Shown here: positions 25,228 to 34,695 of the stretch, piece by piece
How positions within the stretch are numbered: position 1 is the first letter of the stretch
Layout: every line of letters begins with the position of its first letter
DNA from: CBDATA01 sp965215615
Lineage (GTDB): Bacteria > Acidobacteriota > Vicinamibacteria > Marinacidobacterales > Marinacidobacteraceae
Direction: 5' to 3'
NCBI GenBank assembly: GCA_965215615.1
Contig: OZ244068.1
Coordinates: 682,001 to 746,000 of the forward strand
Length of the DNA stretch: 64,000 nt
Notes under the pieces: generated by a model
Databases searched by the model: none
Told to the model about the DNA's origin: nothing
The model's input: the letters and a program-made list of their open reading frames with translations, nothing else
Program-made: the position numbers and the translations under genes

Positions 25228-25255
25228 TGTCTCACTTTGGGCGAAAAGTGAGACA
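25228..25255. terminator. Bidirectional hairpin terminator
   Basis: An inverted repeat TGTCTCACTTT / AAAGTGAGACA with a six-base loop. It is preceded by a T-run (25223-25228 region) and followed by ACAAAC. It lies between two converging genes ending at 25216 (plus) and 25264 (minus), the classic place for a shared intrinsic terminator. Confidence 0.8.
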
Positions 25256-25263
25256 CAAACCGC

Positions 25264-26343
25264 CTACCCGGCGCGGCGACGGCGCATGCGCGCGATCACC
25301 AGCGGGCGGGCGATTTCGTTGAACTGCAGCAGCAGCCACTCGAGCTGCATCCTGCGGTTTCCGTGGAAGCGGGTCATCCGGTCGTGCGCTTCGCGGGCGT
25401 GGAGCGAGGCTTCGGCCCAGGCACCCGGAGGGGCGAGCGCCGCCAGTTTTCCGAGCTCCTTTCGCTCGGGGAAGGAAAGCGGCGGAGCATCCGAGGCAAT
25501 CGCCGCGAGATCGCGGAGGGTGGCCCGGAGGAGGGCGAGGAGGAGCTCCGGTTCGCTCTTCGCGAGCCGGTCGGTGAGCGCCGCCCGGCGGGCTGGCGGG
25601 ACACCCCGGCCCACGACGGCCGCGAGCCCTTCCGCTTCCTCGCGGAGTGTTCCGAGCTGCTCCCGCTGCAACTCGGCGGCAGCTTCCGGATCGGCTCCGG
25701 TGGCGGCGGCGATCTCCGCCAGATCTCCTGGGAAGTCGTGTTCCTCCCGGAGCCGGGCGGCCACCTCCGCGGGGGTGAGGGAGGGGAACCGCCAGCGCTG
25801 ACAGCGGGAGACGATGGTGGGGAGCAGCGCCGCCGTCTGCCGTGCGCAAAGAATCAGGCTGAGCCAGTCGTTCGGCTCTTCGAGGGTCTTCAGCAGCGCA
25901 TTGGCGGCCGGCGGATTCATGGTGTCCGCCCCCATCAGGACCAGAAACCGTCGGCGGCCTTCGAAGGGGCGCAAACGGGTTCCGGCGATTGCCTCGCGGA
26001 TCTGGTCCACCCGGATGTGTCTGATTCGTCCGGCACCATCCGGATGGATCACCCGCAGGTCGGGATAAGGGCCCGCGCCCGGCCCCGGCCAGCCGGCATC
26101 GTCTTTCCCCGGAGGGTTCTGCCGGAGCTCCTCGGTCACCCGAATCCGCTCGGCGAGTTCGCGGGTGGCTTCCGATTCCGGGTCGCGGTCCGGAGAGTTG
26201 ACCACCGCCGCGAGCCGCAGGGCGGCCGGAAGCATGGGAGCGCCCGGTGGCCCCACGAACAGCAGGCTCGGCGGGAGCCGGCCGGCGGCGGCGAGCCGGA
26301 CGAGCCGCGGGAAGGGAGTCCGGTCGAGCGAGTCGGTCGTCAT
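25264..26343 (-). CDS. holB: DNA polymerase III delta-prime subunit-like protein
   Basis: A 359-residue clamp-loader protein. It contains IRVDQIREAI, FLVLMGADTMNPPAANALLKTLEEPND and LLPTIVSRCQRWRF, which match the sensor and SRC motifs of HolB/DnaX proteins. The P-loop region is degenerate (LLFVGPPGAPMLP instead of GxxGxGKT), as expected for delta-prime, which does not hydrolyse ATP. ATG 26343 overlaps the tmk stop by ATGA. The tmk-holB order is common in bacteria. Confidence 0.9.
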   Translation of the reverse strand: MTTDSLDRTPFPRLVRLAAAGRLPPSLLFVGPPGAPMLPAALRLAAVVNSPDRDPESEATRELAERIRVTEELRQNPPGKDDAGWPGPGAGPYPDLRVIHPDGAGRIRHIRVDQIREAIAGTRLRPFEGRRRFLVLMGADTMNPPAANALLKTLEEPNDWLSLILCARQTAALLPTIVSRCQRWRFPSLTPAEVAARLREEHDFPGDLAEIAAATGADPEAAAELQREQLGTLREEAEGLAAVVGRGVPPARRAALTDRLAKSEPELLLALLRATLRDLAAIASDAPPLSFPERKELGKLAALAPPGAWAEASLHAREAHDRMTRFHGNRRMQLEWLLLQFNEIARPLVIARMRRRRAG

Positions 26344-26942
26344 CCGGCTTCCACCGCGGTGCGGACGCGCTCCCAAACTTCGTCCGGGTCTCCGGAAGCG
26401 TCCACCCGGACGATCCGTTCCGGTGCCTCGTCGGCGAGCTTCCAAAACCCCTCGCGGACGCGTTCGTGGAAGCGGATCGCCTCGCGCTCGATCCGGTCCG
26501 CGGTCTCGAGACGCGCAAGCCCGACGGCCGGCGGGAGATCCAGCAACAGCGTGAGATCGGGGCGGAACCCGCCGGTGACCGCTTCGTCCATCCGGAGAAT
26601 GCGCGGGATCGGCGCGCCCCGGCCGTAGCCCTGGTAGGCGAGCGTGGAATCGGTGAAGCGGTCGCCGATCACGATCGCCCCCCGGTCGAGCGCCGGGCGG
26701 ATCACCTCGGCGAGGTTCTGGGCCCGGTCGGCGAAGAAAAGCGCGATTTCTGCTTCCGCGGAGACCGGTTCGCTGCTATCGAGAAGCACCCGGCGCAGAG
26801 CCTGTCCCAGCGCGGTTCCGCCCGGATCGCGGGTCGTGACCACCTCCTGCCCCCGGGACGAGAACCACCGGGCGAGTCGGCGAGCCTGCGTGGATTTGCC
26901 GACCCCCGAAACTCCCTCCAGGGTGAGGAAGCGTCCGGGCAC
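26340..26942 (-). CDS. tmk: Thymidylate kinase
   Basis: Tmk phosphorylates dTMP to dTDP for DNA synthesis. The 200-residue protein has the P-loop EGVSGVGKSTQ (about 9-19) and DPGGTALGQALR at the place of the DR[EP]PGG motif. The substrate motif DRFTDSTLAYQGYGRG and a LID region follow. Length is standard. It overlaps holB by four bases; the bacilliredoxin-like gene ends upstream after a six-base gap. Confidence 0.95.
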   Translation of the reverse strand: MPGRFLTLEGVSGVGKSTQARRLARWFSSRGQEVVTTRDPGGTALGQALRRVLLDSSEPVSAEAEIALFFADRAQNLAEVIRPALDRGAIVIGDRFTDSTLAYQGYGRGAPIPRILRMDEAVTGGFRPDLTLLLDLPPAVGLARLETADRIEREAIRFHERVREGFWKLADEAPERIVRVDASGDPDEVWERVRTAVEAG

Positions 26943-26948
26943 GGACCG

Positions 26949-27485
26949 TCAGCGGAAGCTGGGAGTGACCGGTGCTCCGAAGCGGGGAACCGAGGACCCG
27001 CACATCCGGTCCTGCGCCGACTTCTCCCAGATCTCGCGGGGGACCGAAGGCCCTTCGGCGGTGCACTCGCTGTCGAAAACCTCGGTGAGATTCCCGGCCA
27101 CCATCTCCGGAGTCATGCGCTCGATGTGTTGCCGCTCGAGAATGTGGATGGGCCGGCCGTCGCGGAAGAGGGCGATGCACGGGGAAGAGGGAGCCACCTC
27201 GGTCATGTGGGCGCGGGCGCGTTCGGTCGCCTCGCGATCCACGCCGGCGAAGACGGTGAGCAGCCGGTCCGGGATGCGCGCGTTCTGAAGCGCCCGGGTG
27301 ACTCCGGGGCGTGCCGCGCCGGCAGCGCAGCCGCAGACCGAGTTGACGACCACGAGCGCGGTTCCCGGCTGTCCGAGCTCCCCATCCACCTCCTCTGCGG
27401 TGTGGAGCGGTTTCACCCGGCAGTCCGCGAGTTCTTCCCACATGGGTCGAACGGCTTCGGGGTCGTAGAGCGGGGGCAGGGGCAT
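26949..27485 (-). CDS. Bacilliredoxin-like (BrxA/BrxB, YphP/YqiW family) protein
   Basis: A 178-residue thioredoxin-fold protein with the family motif VVNSVCGCAAGAARPGV. In Bacillus such proteins remove bacillithiol from oxidised proteins through a CGC redox site. The C-terminal part (from about residue 140, with two more cysteines) is longer than the usual 140-150 residues. Its presence hints that the host makes bacillithiol, but no bsh genes are in the window. It may be the first gene of a unit with tmk and holB. Confidence 0.88.
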   Translation of the reverse strand: MPLPPLYDPEAVRPMWEELADCRVKPLHTAEEVDGELGQPGTALVVVNSVCGCAAGAARPGVTRALQNARIPDRLLTVFAGVDREATERARAHMTEVAPSSPCIALFRDGRPIHILERQHIERMTPEMVAGNLTEVFDSECTAEGPSVPREIWEKSAQDRMCGSSVPRFGAPVTPSFR

Positions 27486-27516
27486 CTTCGTTCTCCTCGG
27501 GGAGGGAAGGTTACCT

Positions 27517-29409
27517 TCAACTTCCGAGCGCGAACGCGACCAGCCGGTTCCTCTGGCCGCGCCCGACCGCCACCACCACGAACTGGCGGCCGGAAGGGGC
27601 TTCGTAGGTCATCGGGTTGGCGTAGGAACTCGCGCCCAGCGGATGCGCCCAGAGCTCCTCGCCGGTGGTCTTGTCGAGCGCGAAGAGGTGGTCGGCACCG
27701 CCGGTGAAAAAGATCAGCCCGCCACCGGTCACCATCGGCCCCGGTGCTCCGACGACACCGAGCCGCTCTTCGCCGAGGTCCACTCCGGCGAGCGCCCGGT
27801 GGTTCCGCACGAGCGGGTTGTTCCCGGCGGGAACCCGGAAGAGATGCTCCCCGGTGTTCAGATCGATCGCGGTGAGGACTCCGTAGGGCGGCCGGTTGAT
27901 CGGGAGTCCGTTCGGGAGGTTGAGCGAACGGCGGTCCCGGTCGAGGAAGTACCGCCCCTCGACCTGATCCGGGTTCGCCTCGGTGATTGCGAGCAGCGAA
28001 GGGAACTCGCTGGACTTGATGTAGGCCACCCCGGTTTGTGGATCGGCAGCCGCGCCGCCCCAGTTGGCACCTCCGAGGATTCCGGGGTTCGCGATCGTTC
28101 CTTCGATCGAGGGGGGCTCGTAGAGGCCTCCCATCCGGTACCGGCGGACGATCTCCAGCGCTTCCTCGCGGAGCTCTTCGGTGAAGGCGATGACATCCTC
28201 CTCGGTGAAGCCCTGGCGCGCGAAGGGAGCCGGCCGGGTGGGGAACGGCTGGGTCCCGGCCGCCCGCTCCCCCGGTACGTCGCTCGGGGGCACTTCGCGG
28301 TCTTCGATCGGCCAGACCGGTTCGCCGGTCACCCGGTCGAACACGAACAGGAACCCGGTCTTGGTGGGCACCGCCACCGCATCGATCTCCCGTCCCTCCA
28401 CCCGGATGGTGAGCAGGGTGGGCGCGGCCGGCAGGTCGTAGTCCCAAAGGCCGTGGCGAACCGTCTGGAAGTGCCAGACCCGCTCTCCGGTCCGGGCATC
28501 GAGGCAGACGATGGATTCGGCGAAGAGGTTGTCCCCGAGCCTCTGCCCTCCGTAGTAGTCGTTGCTCGGGGTTCCGACCGGAAGGTAGAGGAGGCCGCGC
28601 CCGGCATCGAGCGACATGGGCGCCCAGACGTTGGTGTGACCGACCCGGTCCCACGCTCCGTCTTCCCAGGTGTCGTTTCCGAACTCTCCCGGCTGGGGAA
28701 TCAGGTTGAAGGACCAGACGAGCTCCCCGGTGCGGGCGTGGAAAGCCTGCACGTTGCCGGGCGGGTCGCGCTCATAGACGAAGCGGTCCCAGACACCGTT
28801 TCCGAGGATCACCAGATCCTCGAACACCACCGGTGGGGAGGTCTGCGTGTAATGGAGGCGGTTGATGGGCCACAGAAGCCGGGCGGTCAGGTCGATCTCT
28901 CCGCCCTGGCCGAAGGAGGAGTCGGGCTCGCCAGTGACCGCGTCGAGGGAGATGAGTCGCCAGCGACTGTTCAGAAACACCCGGCGCTCGCTTCCTTCGC
29001 CCCAGAGCGCCACGCCCCGGTGCACGAAGCCGGTTCCGTTCGGAACCTGTCCCCATTCGGTGATGCGGGGGTCGTATGTCCAGATCGGCTCGCCGGTGTC
29101 CGGATCGAGCGCCACGACCCGGTTGTACGAAGTGCTCACGTACATGACCCCGTCCCGAACGATCGGGGTGTTCTCGAAGCTGCCGGGCCGTACCGGGTTG
29201 TCCGGTACCGGAAGCCGGGGCCCGGCGAGCGGGCCTTCGCCGGTGTCCCATTCCCAGGCGATTTCCAGCTCCTTCACGTTGTCGCGATGGATCCGGGCCA
29301 GCGGGGAGTACTTGGTGGAGCCCTGATCGGCACCCCAGTAGGGCCACTCCACCTGTCCGGCGGCGGCGGAGGAGGCGAGCAGGAAGGTCAGTCCGAGGAG
29401 GCGGGTCAT
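27517..29409 (-). CDS. PQQ-dependent dehydrogenase, glucose-dehydrogenase-like
   Basis: A 630-residue periplasmic quinoprotein. A signal peptide (MTRLLGLTFLLASSAAAG) precedes VEWPYWGADQGSTKYSPL and an eight-bladed propeller with typical W-motifs (VVALDPDTGEPIWTYD, LVWSFNLIP, DLNTGEHLFRVP, GGLIFFTGG). It resembles the catalytic part of membrane glucose dehydrogenase but lacks the five N-terminal membrane helices. It probably oxidises an alcohol or sugar and passes electrons to the respiratory chain. No pqq synthesis genes or partner cytochrome are nearby. It diverges from the tRNA-Val gene. Confidence 0.9.
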   Translation of the reverse strand: MTRLLGLTFLLASSAAAGQVEWPYWGADQGSTKYSPLARIHRDNVKELEIAWEWDTGEGPLAGPRLPVPDNPVRPGSFENTPIVRDGVMYVSTSYNRVVALDPDTGEPIWTYDPRITEWGQVPNGTGFVHRGVALWGEGSERRVFLNSRWRLISLDAVTGEPDSSFGQGGEIDLTARLLWPINRLHYTQTSPPVVFEDLVILGNGVWDRFVYERDPPGNVQAFHARTGELVWSFNLIPQPGEFGNDTWEDGAWDRVGHTNVWAPMSLDAGRGLLYLPVGTPSNDYYGGQRLGDNLFAESIVCLDARTGERVWHFQTVRHGLWDYDLPAAPTLLTIRVEGREIDAVAVPTKTGFLFVFDRVTGEPVWPIEDREVPPSDVPGERAAGTQPFPTRPAPFARQGFTEEDVIAFTEELREEALEIVRRYRMGGLYEPPSIEGTIANPGILGGANWGGAAADPQTGVAYIKSSEFPSLLAITEANPDQVEGRYFLDRDRRSLNLPNGLPINRPPYGVLTAIDLNTGEHLFRVPAGNNPLVRNHRALAGVDLGEERLGVVGAPGPMVTGGGLIFFTGGADHLFALDKTTGEELWAHPLGASSYANPMTYEAPSGRQFVVVAVGRGQRNRLVAFALGS

Positions 29410-29489
29410 GTGCGTTTTCCGATGTCGCGATCGGGCGCGTACCGTACCCTATGCGCCCGGTCGCGAACAGGCCACGAACAAGCCATGCG

Positions 29490-29561
29490 GGGCGGCTAGC
29501 TCAGCGGCAGAGCGCCTGCTTTACACGCAGGTGGTCGCAGGTTCGAATCCTGCGCCGCCCA
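29490..29561 (+). tRNA. tRNA-Val (anticodon UAC)
   Basis: A complete 72-base cloverleaf. The acceptor stem is GGGCGGC/GCCGCCC with discriminator A. The D-stem is GCTC/GAGC. The anticodon stem is CCTGC/GCAGG with loop TTTACAC, giving TAC at 29522-29524. The variable loop has five bases, and the T-arm is GCAGG-TTCGAAT-CCTGC. CCA is not encoded. Only 33 bases separate it from the next GTG start. Confidence 0.97.
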
Positions 29562-29594
29562 CGCCGGCCCGGTTACCATTCCACCCGGTAGAGA

Positions 29595-31958
29595 GTGTCT
29601 CGGGTGTCCTGCTTCGGCTCCCGGCTGCGGCCGTGGAAATTCCTCTTCGTGTTGACGGCGGGGTGTGTCCTGATGGGCGCGGATTCCGACCGGCTCGCCC
29701 TCGATCCGAAGCTCGATCCGAAACAGGACTCCGGCGGGTCCTTGCTCGTTCAGGACGGGCTCCCGCTTTCCGAAGAGTTGATGAGCCGTTTCGACGGTGC
29801 GCCGGCTCCGGTGGGGATGGAGACGGAAAGCCGTGATGCGGACGGGCGGGTCACGCTTCGCGCCTTCCCGCTGTCGGCGCCGATCCGGCTCGACGGGGTG
29901 CTGGACGACGCGGTCTATGGCGAAGTGATGCCCGCCGACGGCTTTTTGCAGCAGGAGCCGGACGAGGGCGCGCCGGCATCGGAAACCACGCGGGTGTGGG
30001 TTCTCTACGATGCGACGAACCTGTACATCGCCGCCGATCTCGAGCAAAACCCCGACGACCTGCTCGCCTCCGAGATGCGCCGCGACCACCGGGAAATCGG
30101 CTGGAACGACAGCTTCTCGGTGATCCTCGACACCTTCTACGACCGCCGCAACGGCTTCCTCTTCGACACCAATGTTCTTGGAGGCATGGCGGACGGCCAG
30201 GTGACCGACGAGCGAAACACCAACTCCGACTGGAACACGGTCTGGTGGTCCGAGGGGGCCCGGTCGGAGAAGGGCTGGACCGTGGAGATGCGGATTCCCT
30301 TCCGTTCGCTCCGCTACGCCCAGGGGGGCTCGCAGCTTTGGGGCATCAACTTCCGCCGGGTCATCAAGCACCGGAACGAGCGGGTCTTCCTGACCCCGAT
30401 GTCCCAGGCCTACAACCGGAACGCGATGCAGCGGCTGTCCGAGGCCGCGACGCTCGTCGGTCTGGTGGCACCCCCCGGTTCCCGCCGCATGGAGCTCAAG
30501 CCCTACGCAATCGGTTCGCGGTCCGACCGGCCGGTGGACGACGTGTATGGGGATTGGTCGGGCGATATCGGTGCCGACTTCAAGGTGGGGATCACCGAAG
30601 GCATCACCGCCGATCTCACCTGGAACACCGATTTCGCCCAGGTCGAGGATGACGAAAGCCAGGTCAACCTGAGCCGGTTCAGCCTGTTCTTCCCGGAAAA
30701 GCGGGAGTTCTTCCTCGAAGGTCAGGGGGTGTTCGATTTCGGCGGCCGGCAGACCCGTTTCTGGGGGGGCGGCTCCGATGTGCCCATTCCGTTCTTCAGT
30801 CGGCGGATCGGGATTTCCGACGGGGCCTCGGTGCCGATTCTGGGGGGTGCCCGAATTCACGGGAGGGCCGGGGACTACACCATGGGCCTCGTGAACATCC
30901 AGACCGGAACCCGGGAGGACGCTTCGGCGGACAGCACCAACTACACCGCGGTCCGGCTCAAGCGGGACGTGTTCGCCCGCAGCAACGTGGGAGTGATCGC
31001 GACCCACCGCAACGTGAACCTCGACGGCGGCGGCGCCAACTCACTCTACGGGGTGGACGGGAACTTCGCCCCCACCGAACACCTCCGTCTCAATACCTAT
31101 TACATGGAGACGCGGGACGCACACGAGGACCCCGGGCTCGACACGGCGAGCTACCGCGGCCAGCTCCGCTACAGCACCGATCTGATCCGCTTCGGTATCG
31201 AGCGGCTGCACCTCGGCGAAGACTTCAACCCGGAAATGGGCTTCGTTCGCCGGCGCGCCTTCGACAAGAACGGCGGTGAGTTCACGTTCGCGCCCCGGAT
31301 TCGGAGGAGCCGCCACGTCCGCCAGATGGAGTTTCAGCTTCAGGGGGACGACTTCTACCGGCCGGATGGCGACCTGGAGACCCGCGAGCTCCGCGCGGAA
31401 GCCCAGGCCATCTTCGAGAGCGGCGACCGCTTCACCGTGGAGTACAGCCGGACCACCGAGGATCTGCTGGAGGGGTTCGATTTGAGCGACGAAGTGGAGG
31501 TTCCCGCGGGCCGCTATGAGTTCTCCCGAACGAGCGCGCGGCTGTGGCTCGGGACGCACCGGAAAGTGAACGGCTTCTTCCGCTACGAAACCGGGGAGTT
31601 CTTCGGCGGCCATCGTCGGCAGGCTTCCTACGGGGGCCGGGTCGCCGCCTCCTCGCAGGTCGCTCTCGAACCCAATTTCAGCCTGAACTGGGTGGATGTG
31701 CCCGGCGGGGAGCTACAGACCGCGCTCGCCCGGCTGCGGGCTACCTACACCCTCTCGCCGCGCGCCTACATTTCGGCGCTCGGGCAATACAACTCCGCCG
31801 ACTCGCTGACTTCGGTGAACGTGCGGCTTCGCTGGGAATACGAGCCGGGGAGCGACCTGTTCGTCGTGTTCAGCACGGCTCGCGACGGGCTCGACGGGTA
31901 CACCACGGTGCGCGACCGGACGCTCGTGGTGAAGATGACCCGCCTGATGCGGTTTTAG
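29595..31958 (+). CDS. DUF5916 / carbohydrate-binding-like outer membrane protein, paralogue 1
   Basis: A 787-residue protein with an N-terminal hydrophobic export signal (KFLFVLTAGCVLMGA). A CBM9/DOMON-like domain follows (about 95-270; IRLDGVLDDAVYGEV, VWVLYDATNLYIAADLEQ, WTVEMRIPFRSLRYAQGG, WGINFRRVI). A long DUF5916 beta-rich region (LTWNTDFAQVEDDESQVNLSRFSLFFPEKREFFLEGQGVF) ends in aromatic TRLMRF, as outer-membrane barrels do. Ligand and function are unknown. Start GTG 29595. The TAG stop is formed by the TA target site and first base of a MITE. A 773-residue paralogue follows. Confidence 0.85.
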   Translation: MSRVSCFGSRLRPWKFLFVLTAGCVLMGADSDRLALDPKLDPKQDSGGSLLVQDGLPLSEELMSRFDGAPAPVGMETESRDADGRVTLRAFPLSAPIRLDGVLDDAVYGEVMPADGFLQQEPDEGAPASETTRVWVLYDATNLYIAADLEQNPDDLLASEMRRDHREIGWNDSFSVILDTFYDRRNGFLFDTNVLGGMADGQVTDERNTNSDWNTVWWSEGARSEKGWTVEMRIPFRSLRYAQGGSQLWGINFRRVIKHRNERVFLTPMSQAYNRNAMQRLSEAATLVGLVAPPGSRRMELKPYAIGSRSDRPVDDVYGDWSGDIGADFKVGITEGITADLTWNTDFAQVEDDESQVNLSRFSLFFPEKREFFLEGQGVFDFGGRQTRFWGGGSDVPIPFFSRRIGISDGASVPILGGARIHGRAGDYTMGLVNIQTGTREDASADSTNYTAVRLKRDVFARSNVGVIATHRNVNLDGGGANSLYGVDGNFAPTEHLRLNTYYMETRDAHEDPGLDTASYRGQLRYSTDLIRFGIERLHLGEDFNPEMGFVRRRAFDKNGGEFTFAPRIRRSRHVRQMEFQLQGDDFYRPDGDLETRELRAEAQAIFESGDRFTVEYSRTTEDLLEGFDLSDEVEVPAGRYEFSRTSARLWLGTHRKVNGFFRYETGEFFGGHRRQASYGGRVAASSQVALEPNFSLNWVDVPGGELQTALARLRATYTLSPRAYISALGQYNSADSLTSVNVRLRWEYEPGSDLFVVFSTARDGLDGYTTVRDRTLVVKMTRLMRF

Positions 31959-32138
31959 CAGGCTGTGGAAAAACTAACGCGGCATTCGACGAGCGATGCA
32001 TCCCGCCTGAACGCTCGCCTGGAGGCTCGCTCTTCGTTGCGATTCGCTCGAAATAGCGCTGCTATTGCTCACTCACGCGCCTTGTCAGCCGGGCGCCTCA
32101 CCCGTCTCGGTGCTCACGCCAGTTTATCCACAGCCTGC
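31958..32138 (+). mobile_element. MITE-like element, copy 2 (181 bp)
   Basis: Same length and nearly the same sequence as copy 1 (for example CCCGCC instead of CCCGTC near the left end). It is flanked by TA at 31956-31957 and 32139-32140. Terminal repeats are GCAGGCTGTGGAAAAACT and the inverted GCAGGCTGTGGATAAACT. The insertion sits exactly in a stop codon, and its leading G restores TAG. It shares its right TA with copy 3. Confidence 0.87.
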
Positions 32139-32140
32139 TA

Positions 32141-32297
32141 GCAGGCTGTGGATAAACGAAGCGGCATTCGACCGGCGATGCATCCCGCCTGAACGCTCGC
32201 TCTTCGCCCGGTTTCGGTCGGAAGAGCGCTGCTATGGCTCCCTCACGTGCCTTGTCAGCCGGGTGCCTCAGATCACGCCAGTTTCTCCACAGCCTGC
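32141..32297 (+). mobile_element. MITE-like element, copy 3 (157 bp, diverged)
   Basis: Begins GCAGGCTGTGGATAAACG directly after the shared TA and ends with the inverted form of GCAGGCTGTGGAGAAACT, then TA (32298-32299). The interior keeps GCGATGCATCCCGCCTGAACGC and GCCTTGTCAGCCGGG but lacks about 24 bases present in the 181-bp form. It is a distinct subfamily member in direct tandem with copy 2. Confidence 0.83.
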
Positions 32298-32348
32298 TAA
32301 CGCCGCAATCCGGCCTGGCCAAGGCTCCGGCGTAGAGTTCCGCCACCC

Positions 32349-34670
32349 GTGTTCCCGTCCTGGCACCGCTTTCCGCATCGCTTCGCCTTCGCGGGCGTAG
32401 CCTTGATCGCTCCGGTCGCCGGTTGGGCGCAGCCTGCCGGACAGCAGGACAGCCAGGGCGTGGAATCGGCCCCGGCCTCCTCCGTACGTGGACCGGCCGT
32501 TCCCGCCGGACCGGAGATGGTCAACCGCGATGCCGGGGGCGGAGCCACCATGCGGGCGGTCCGACTCGAGGAGCCGCTCGACTTCGATGGCCGGCTGGAT
32601 GATGCGATCTACGAGCGGGTGCCGGGGGTCGCGGGCTTCCTCCAGGCCCTGCCGCGCGAAGGGGAGCCGGCGACCGAACCCACCGAAGTCTGGGTCTTCT
32701 ACGACGATGAAAACGTCTATGTGGCGGGCCGGAACTGGGACAGCCAGCCCGACCGGATGGTGGCGACCGAGATGCGCCGCGACCACTTCGGCATCTTCAA
32801 CAACGAGAACCTCGCGGTCATCCTGGACACCTTCTACGACCAGCGAAACGCCTTCTTCTTCTATCTGAATCCGATCGGGGGATTCTTCGACGGCCTCATC
32901 GTGGACGAGCGGAACGTGAACCGCGACTGGAACGCTGTATGGGATTCGCGGGCGGCGCGCTTCGAGAACGGCTGGACGATGGAGATGAAGATCCCGTTCA
33001 AGACCCTGCGCTATCCGCGAGGCGGCCCGCAGGTCTGGGGGATCAACTTTCGCCGGGTGGTCCGTTGGAAGAACGAGTATTCCTACCTGACCCGGGTTCC
33101 CGCGTCGCTCGGCCCGCGCGGCATCACCAAGGTCAGCTCGGCGGGCACGCTGGTCGGAATCGAAGCTCCGGAGAGTTCCCGCCGCTTCGAGATCAAGCCG
33201 TACGCGATCGGAGACACCGTGGGGCTCGATAGCGATGGCGCGTGGGATCGCAGCTACCACGCCGACTTCGGCGGCGATGCCAAGGTGGGACTGACCAGCG
33301 GCCTCACCGCGGACCTCACCTGGAACACCGACTTCGCCCAGGTCGAGGCCGATGCCCAGCAGATCAACCTCACCCGGTTCAGCCTCTTCTTTCCCGAAAA
33401 GCGCGAGTTCTTCCTGGAAGGACAGGGAATCTTCAACTTCGGCCCCGCCGGCCGGGCTCCACCCGCCGGCTCTTCACGGAGCTTCGGTCCTCCGAGCAGT
33501 ACGCCGGTGCTCTTCTTCAGCCGGAATATCGGCCTCGCGGATGGCCAGGCAGTCCCGATCACCGCCGGGGGGCGGATCAGCGGCCGGGTCGGCGGGTTCA
33601 GCGTCGGGGCGCTCCAGATGCGGACCGGGGAGACGGACGAGGTGGCCGCGCCTTCCACCGATTTCTCGGTGCTGCGGGTCAAGCGGGACATCCTGGAGCG
33701 GAGCACGGTGGGCGCGATGGGAACCTGGCGCTCGCGGATGGCGGATGGGGGCGGCTGGAACGCAGCCTGGGGGCTCGATGCCCGCTTCGGGTTCTACGAG
33801 AACCTCGACATCGTGGGCTACGCCGCCTGGACCCGGGAAGAGGACGACGACGAGCCCGGCTTGAGCTATCTGGGCTCGCTCGACTACAACGGCGATCGCT
33901 ACGGGGTGAGGCTCGAGCGCTTGATGGTGGGGGATGACTTTCGCCCCGGCGTGGGTTTTCTGCGCCGCCGCGCCTTTCGGAGGAACTACGCGGAAGCGCG
34001 CTTCAGCCCGCGGCCGTACTCGGTTTCGTGGCTCCGCCAGGTCGGCTTCACGGCGAGTCTCGACCACACGACCGACAACGAGAACGTGCTGGAGACCCGC
34101 ATCCTGAACGGCCTGTACGAGATGGAGTTCGAGAACGGCGACCAGTTCCGGACGAACCTGGCCCGGAACCGGGAGGCGCTGAAGGAGGATTTCCTGCTCG
34201 GCGCTCTCGCCACCCCGGTCGGCAGCTACGACTTCGACCACGTCCGGGTCAGCTACCAAGCGGGGCCGCAGCGGCGGATTTCGGGGAACTTCGCCTACCA
34301 GCAGGGAGGCTTCTTCGACGGCAACCGGCGGGAAGCGTCCTGGCGCGGCCGGGTGGAGGCGATGCCCCGGCTCACCGTCGAACCGACGATCTCGCTGAAC
34401 TGGATCGATTTGCCACGGGGCGAATACAACACGAGCCTGCTCGCTGCGCGGATCAACTACACACTCTCGCCACGGAGCTTCCTCGCCGCGTTCCTTCAGT
34501 ACAACACCGCCGCCGACAGCCTCTCCTCGAACATCCGGTTTCGCTGGGAGTACGAACCCGGCAGCGACATCTTCCTCGTCTATAACTCGGTCCGGGACAC
34601 CCTGCTCCCCGGCTATCCGGAGGACAACCAGAGCTTCATCGTGAAGTTCACCCGGCTGTTCCGCTTCTGA
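32349..34670 (+). CDS. DUF5916 / carbohydrate-binding-like outer membrane protein, paralogue 2
   Basis: A 773-residue relative of the upstream gene with the same layout. It has a signal peptide (FAFAGVALIAPVAGWAQ) and a CBM9/DOMON-like domain (LDFDGRLDDAIYERV, VWVFYDDENVYVAGRNWD, MEMKIPFKTLRYPRGG). The barrel-like DUF5916 part includes LTWNTDFAQVEADAQQINLTRFSLFFPEKREFFLEGQGIF and ends FTRLFRF. The two proteins share long motif blocks but differ throughout, so the duplication is old. Start GTG 32349. Only two MITEs separate the genes, so they may once have been cotranscribed. Function unknown. Confidence 0.85.
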   Translation: MFPSWHRFPHRFAFAGVALIAPVAGWAQPAGQQDSQGVESAPASSVRGPAVPAGPEMVNRDAGGGATMRAVRLEEPLDFDGRLDDAIYERVPGVAGFLQALPREGEPATEPTEVWVFYDDENVYVAGRNWDSQPDRMVATEMRRDHFGIFNNENLAVILDTFYDQRNAFFFYLNPIGGFFDGLIVDERNVNRDWNAVWDSRAARFENGWTMEMKIPFKTLRYPRGGPQVWGINFRRVVRWKNEYSYLTRVPASLGPRGITKVSSAGTLVGIEAPESSRRFEIKPYAIGDTVGLDSDGAWDRSYHADFGGDAKVGLTSGLTADLTWNTDFAQVEADAQQINLTRFSLFFPEKREFFLEGQGIFNFGPAGRAPPAGSSRSFGPPSSTPVLFFSRNIGLADGQAVPITAGGRISGRVGGFSVGALQMRTGETDEVAAPSTDFSVLRVKRDILERSTVGAMGTWRSRMADGGGWNAAWGLDARFGFYENLDIVGYAAWTREEDDDEPGLSYLGSLDYNGDRYGVRLERLMVGDDFRPGVGFLRRRAFRRNYAEARFSPRPYSVSWLRQVGFTASLDHTTDNENVLETRILNGLYEMEFENGDQFRTNLARNREALKEDFLLGALATPVGSYDFDHVRVSYQAGPQRRISGNFAYQQGGFFDGNRREASWRGRVEAMPRLTVEPTISLNWIDLPRGEYNTSLLAARINYTLSPRSFLAAFLQYNTAADSLSSNIRFRWEYEPGSDIFLVYNSVRDTLLPGYPEDNQSFIVKFTRLFRF

Positions 34671-34695
34671 GTTCTTTGTCCTGCGAGACAGCGGT

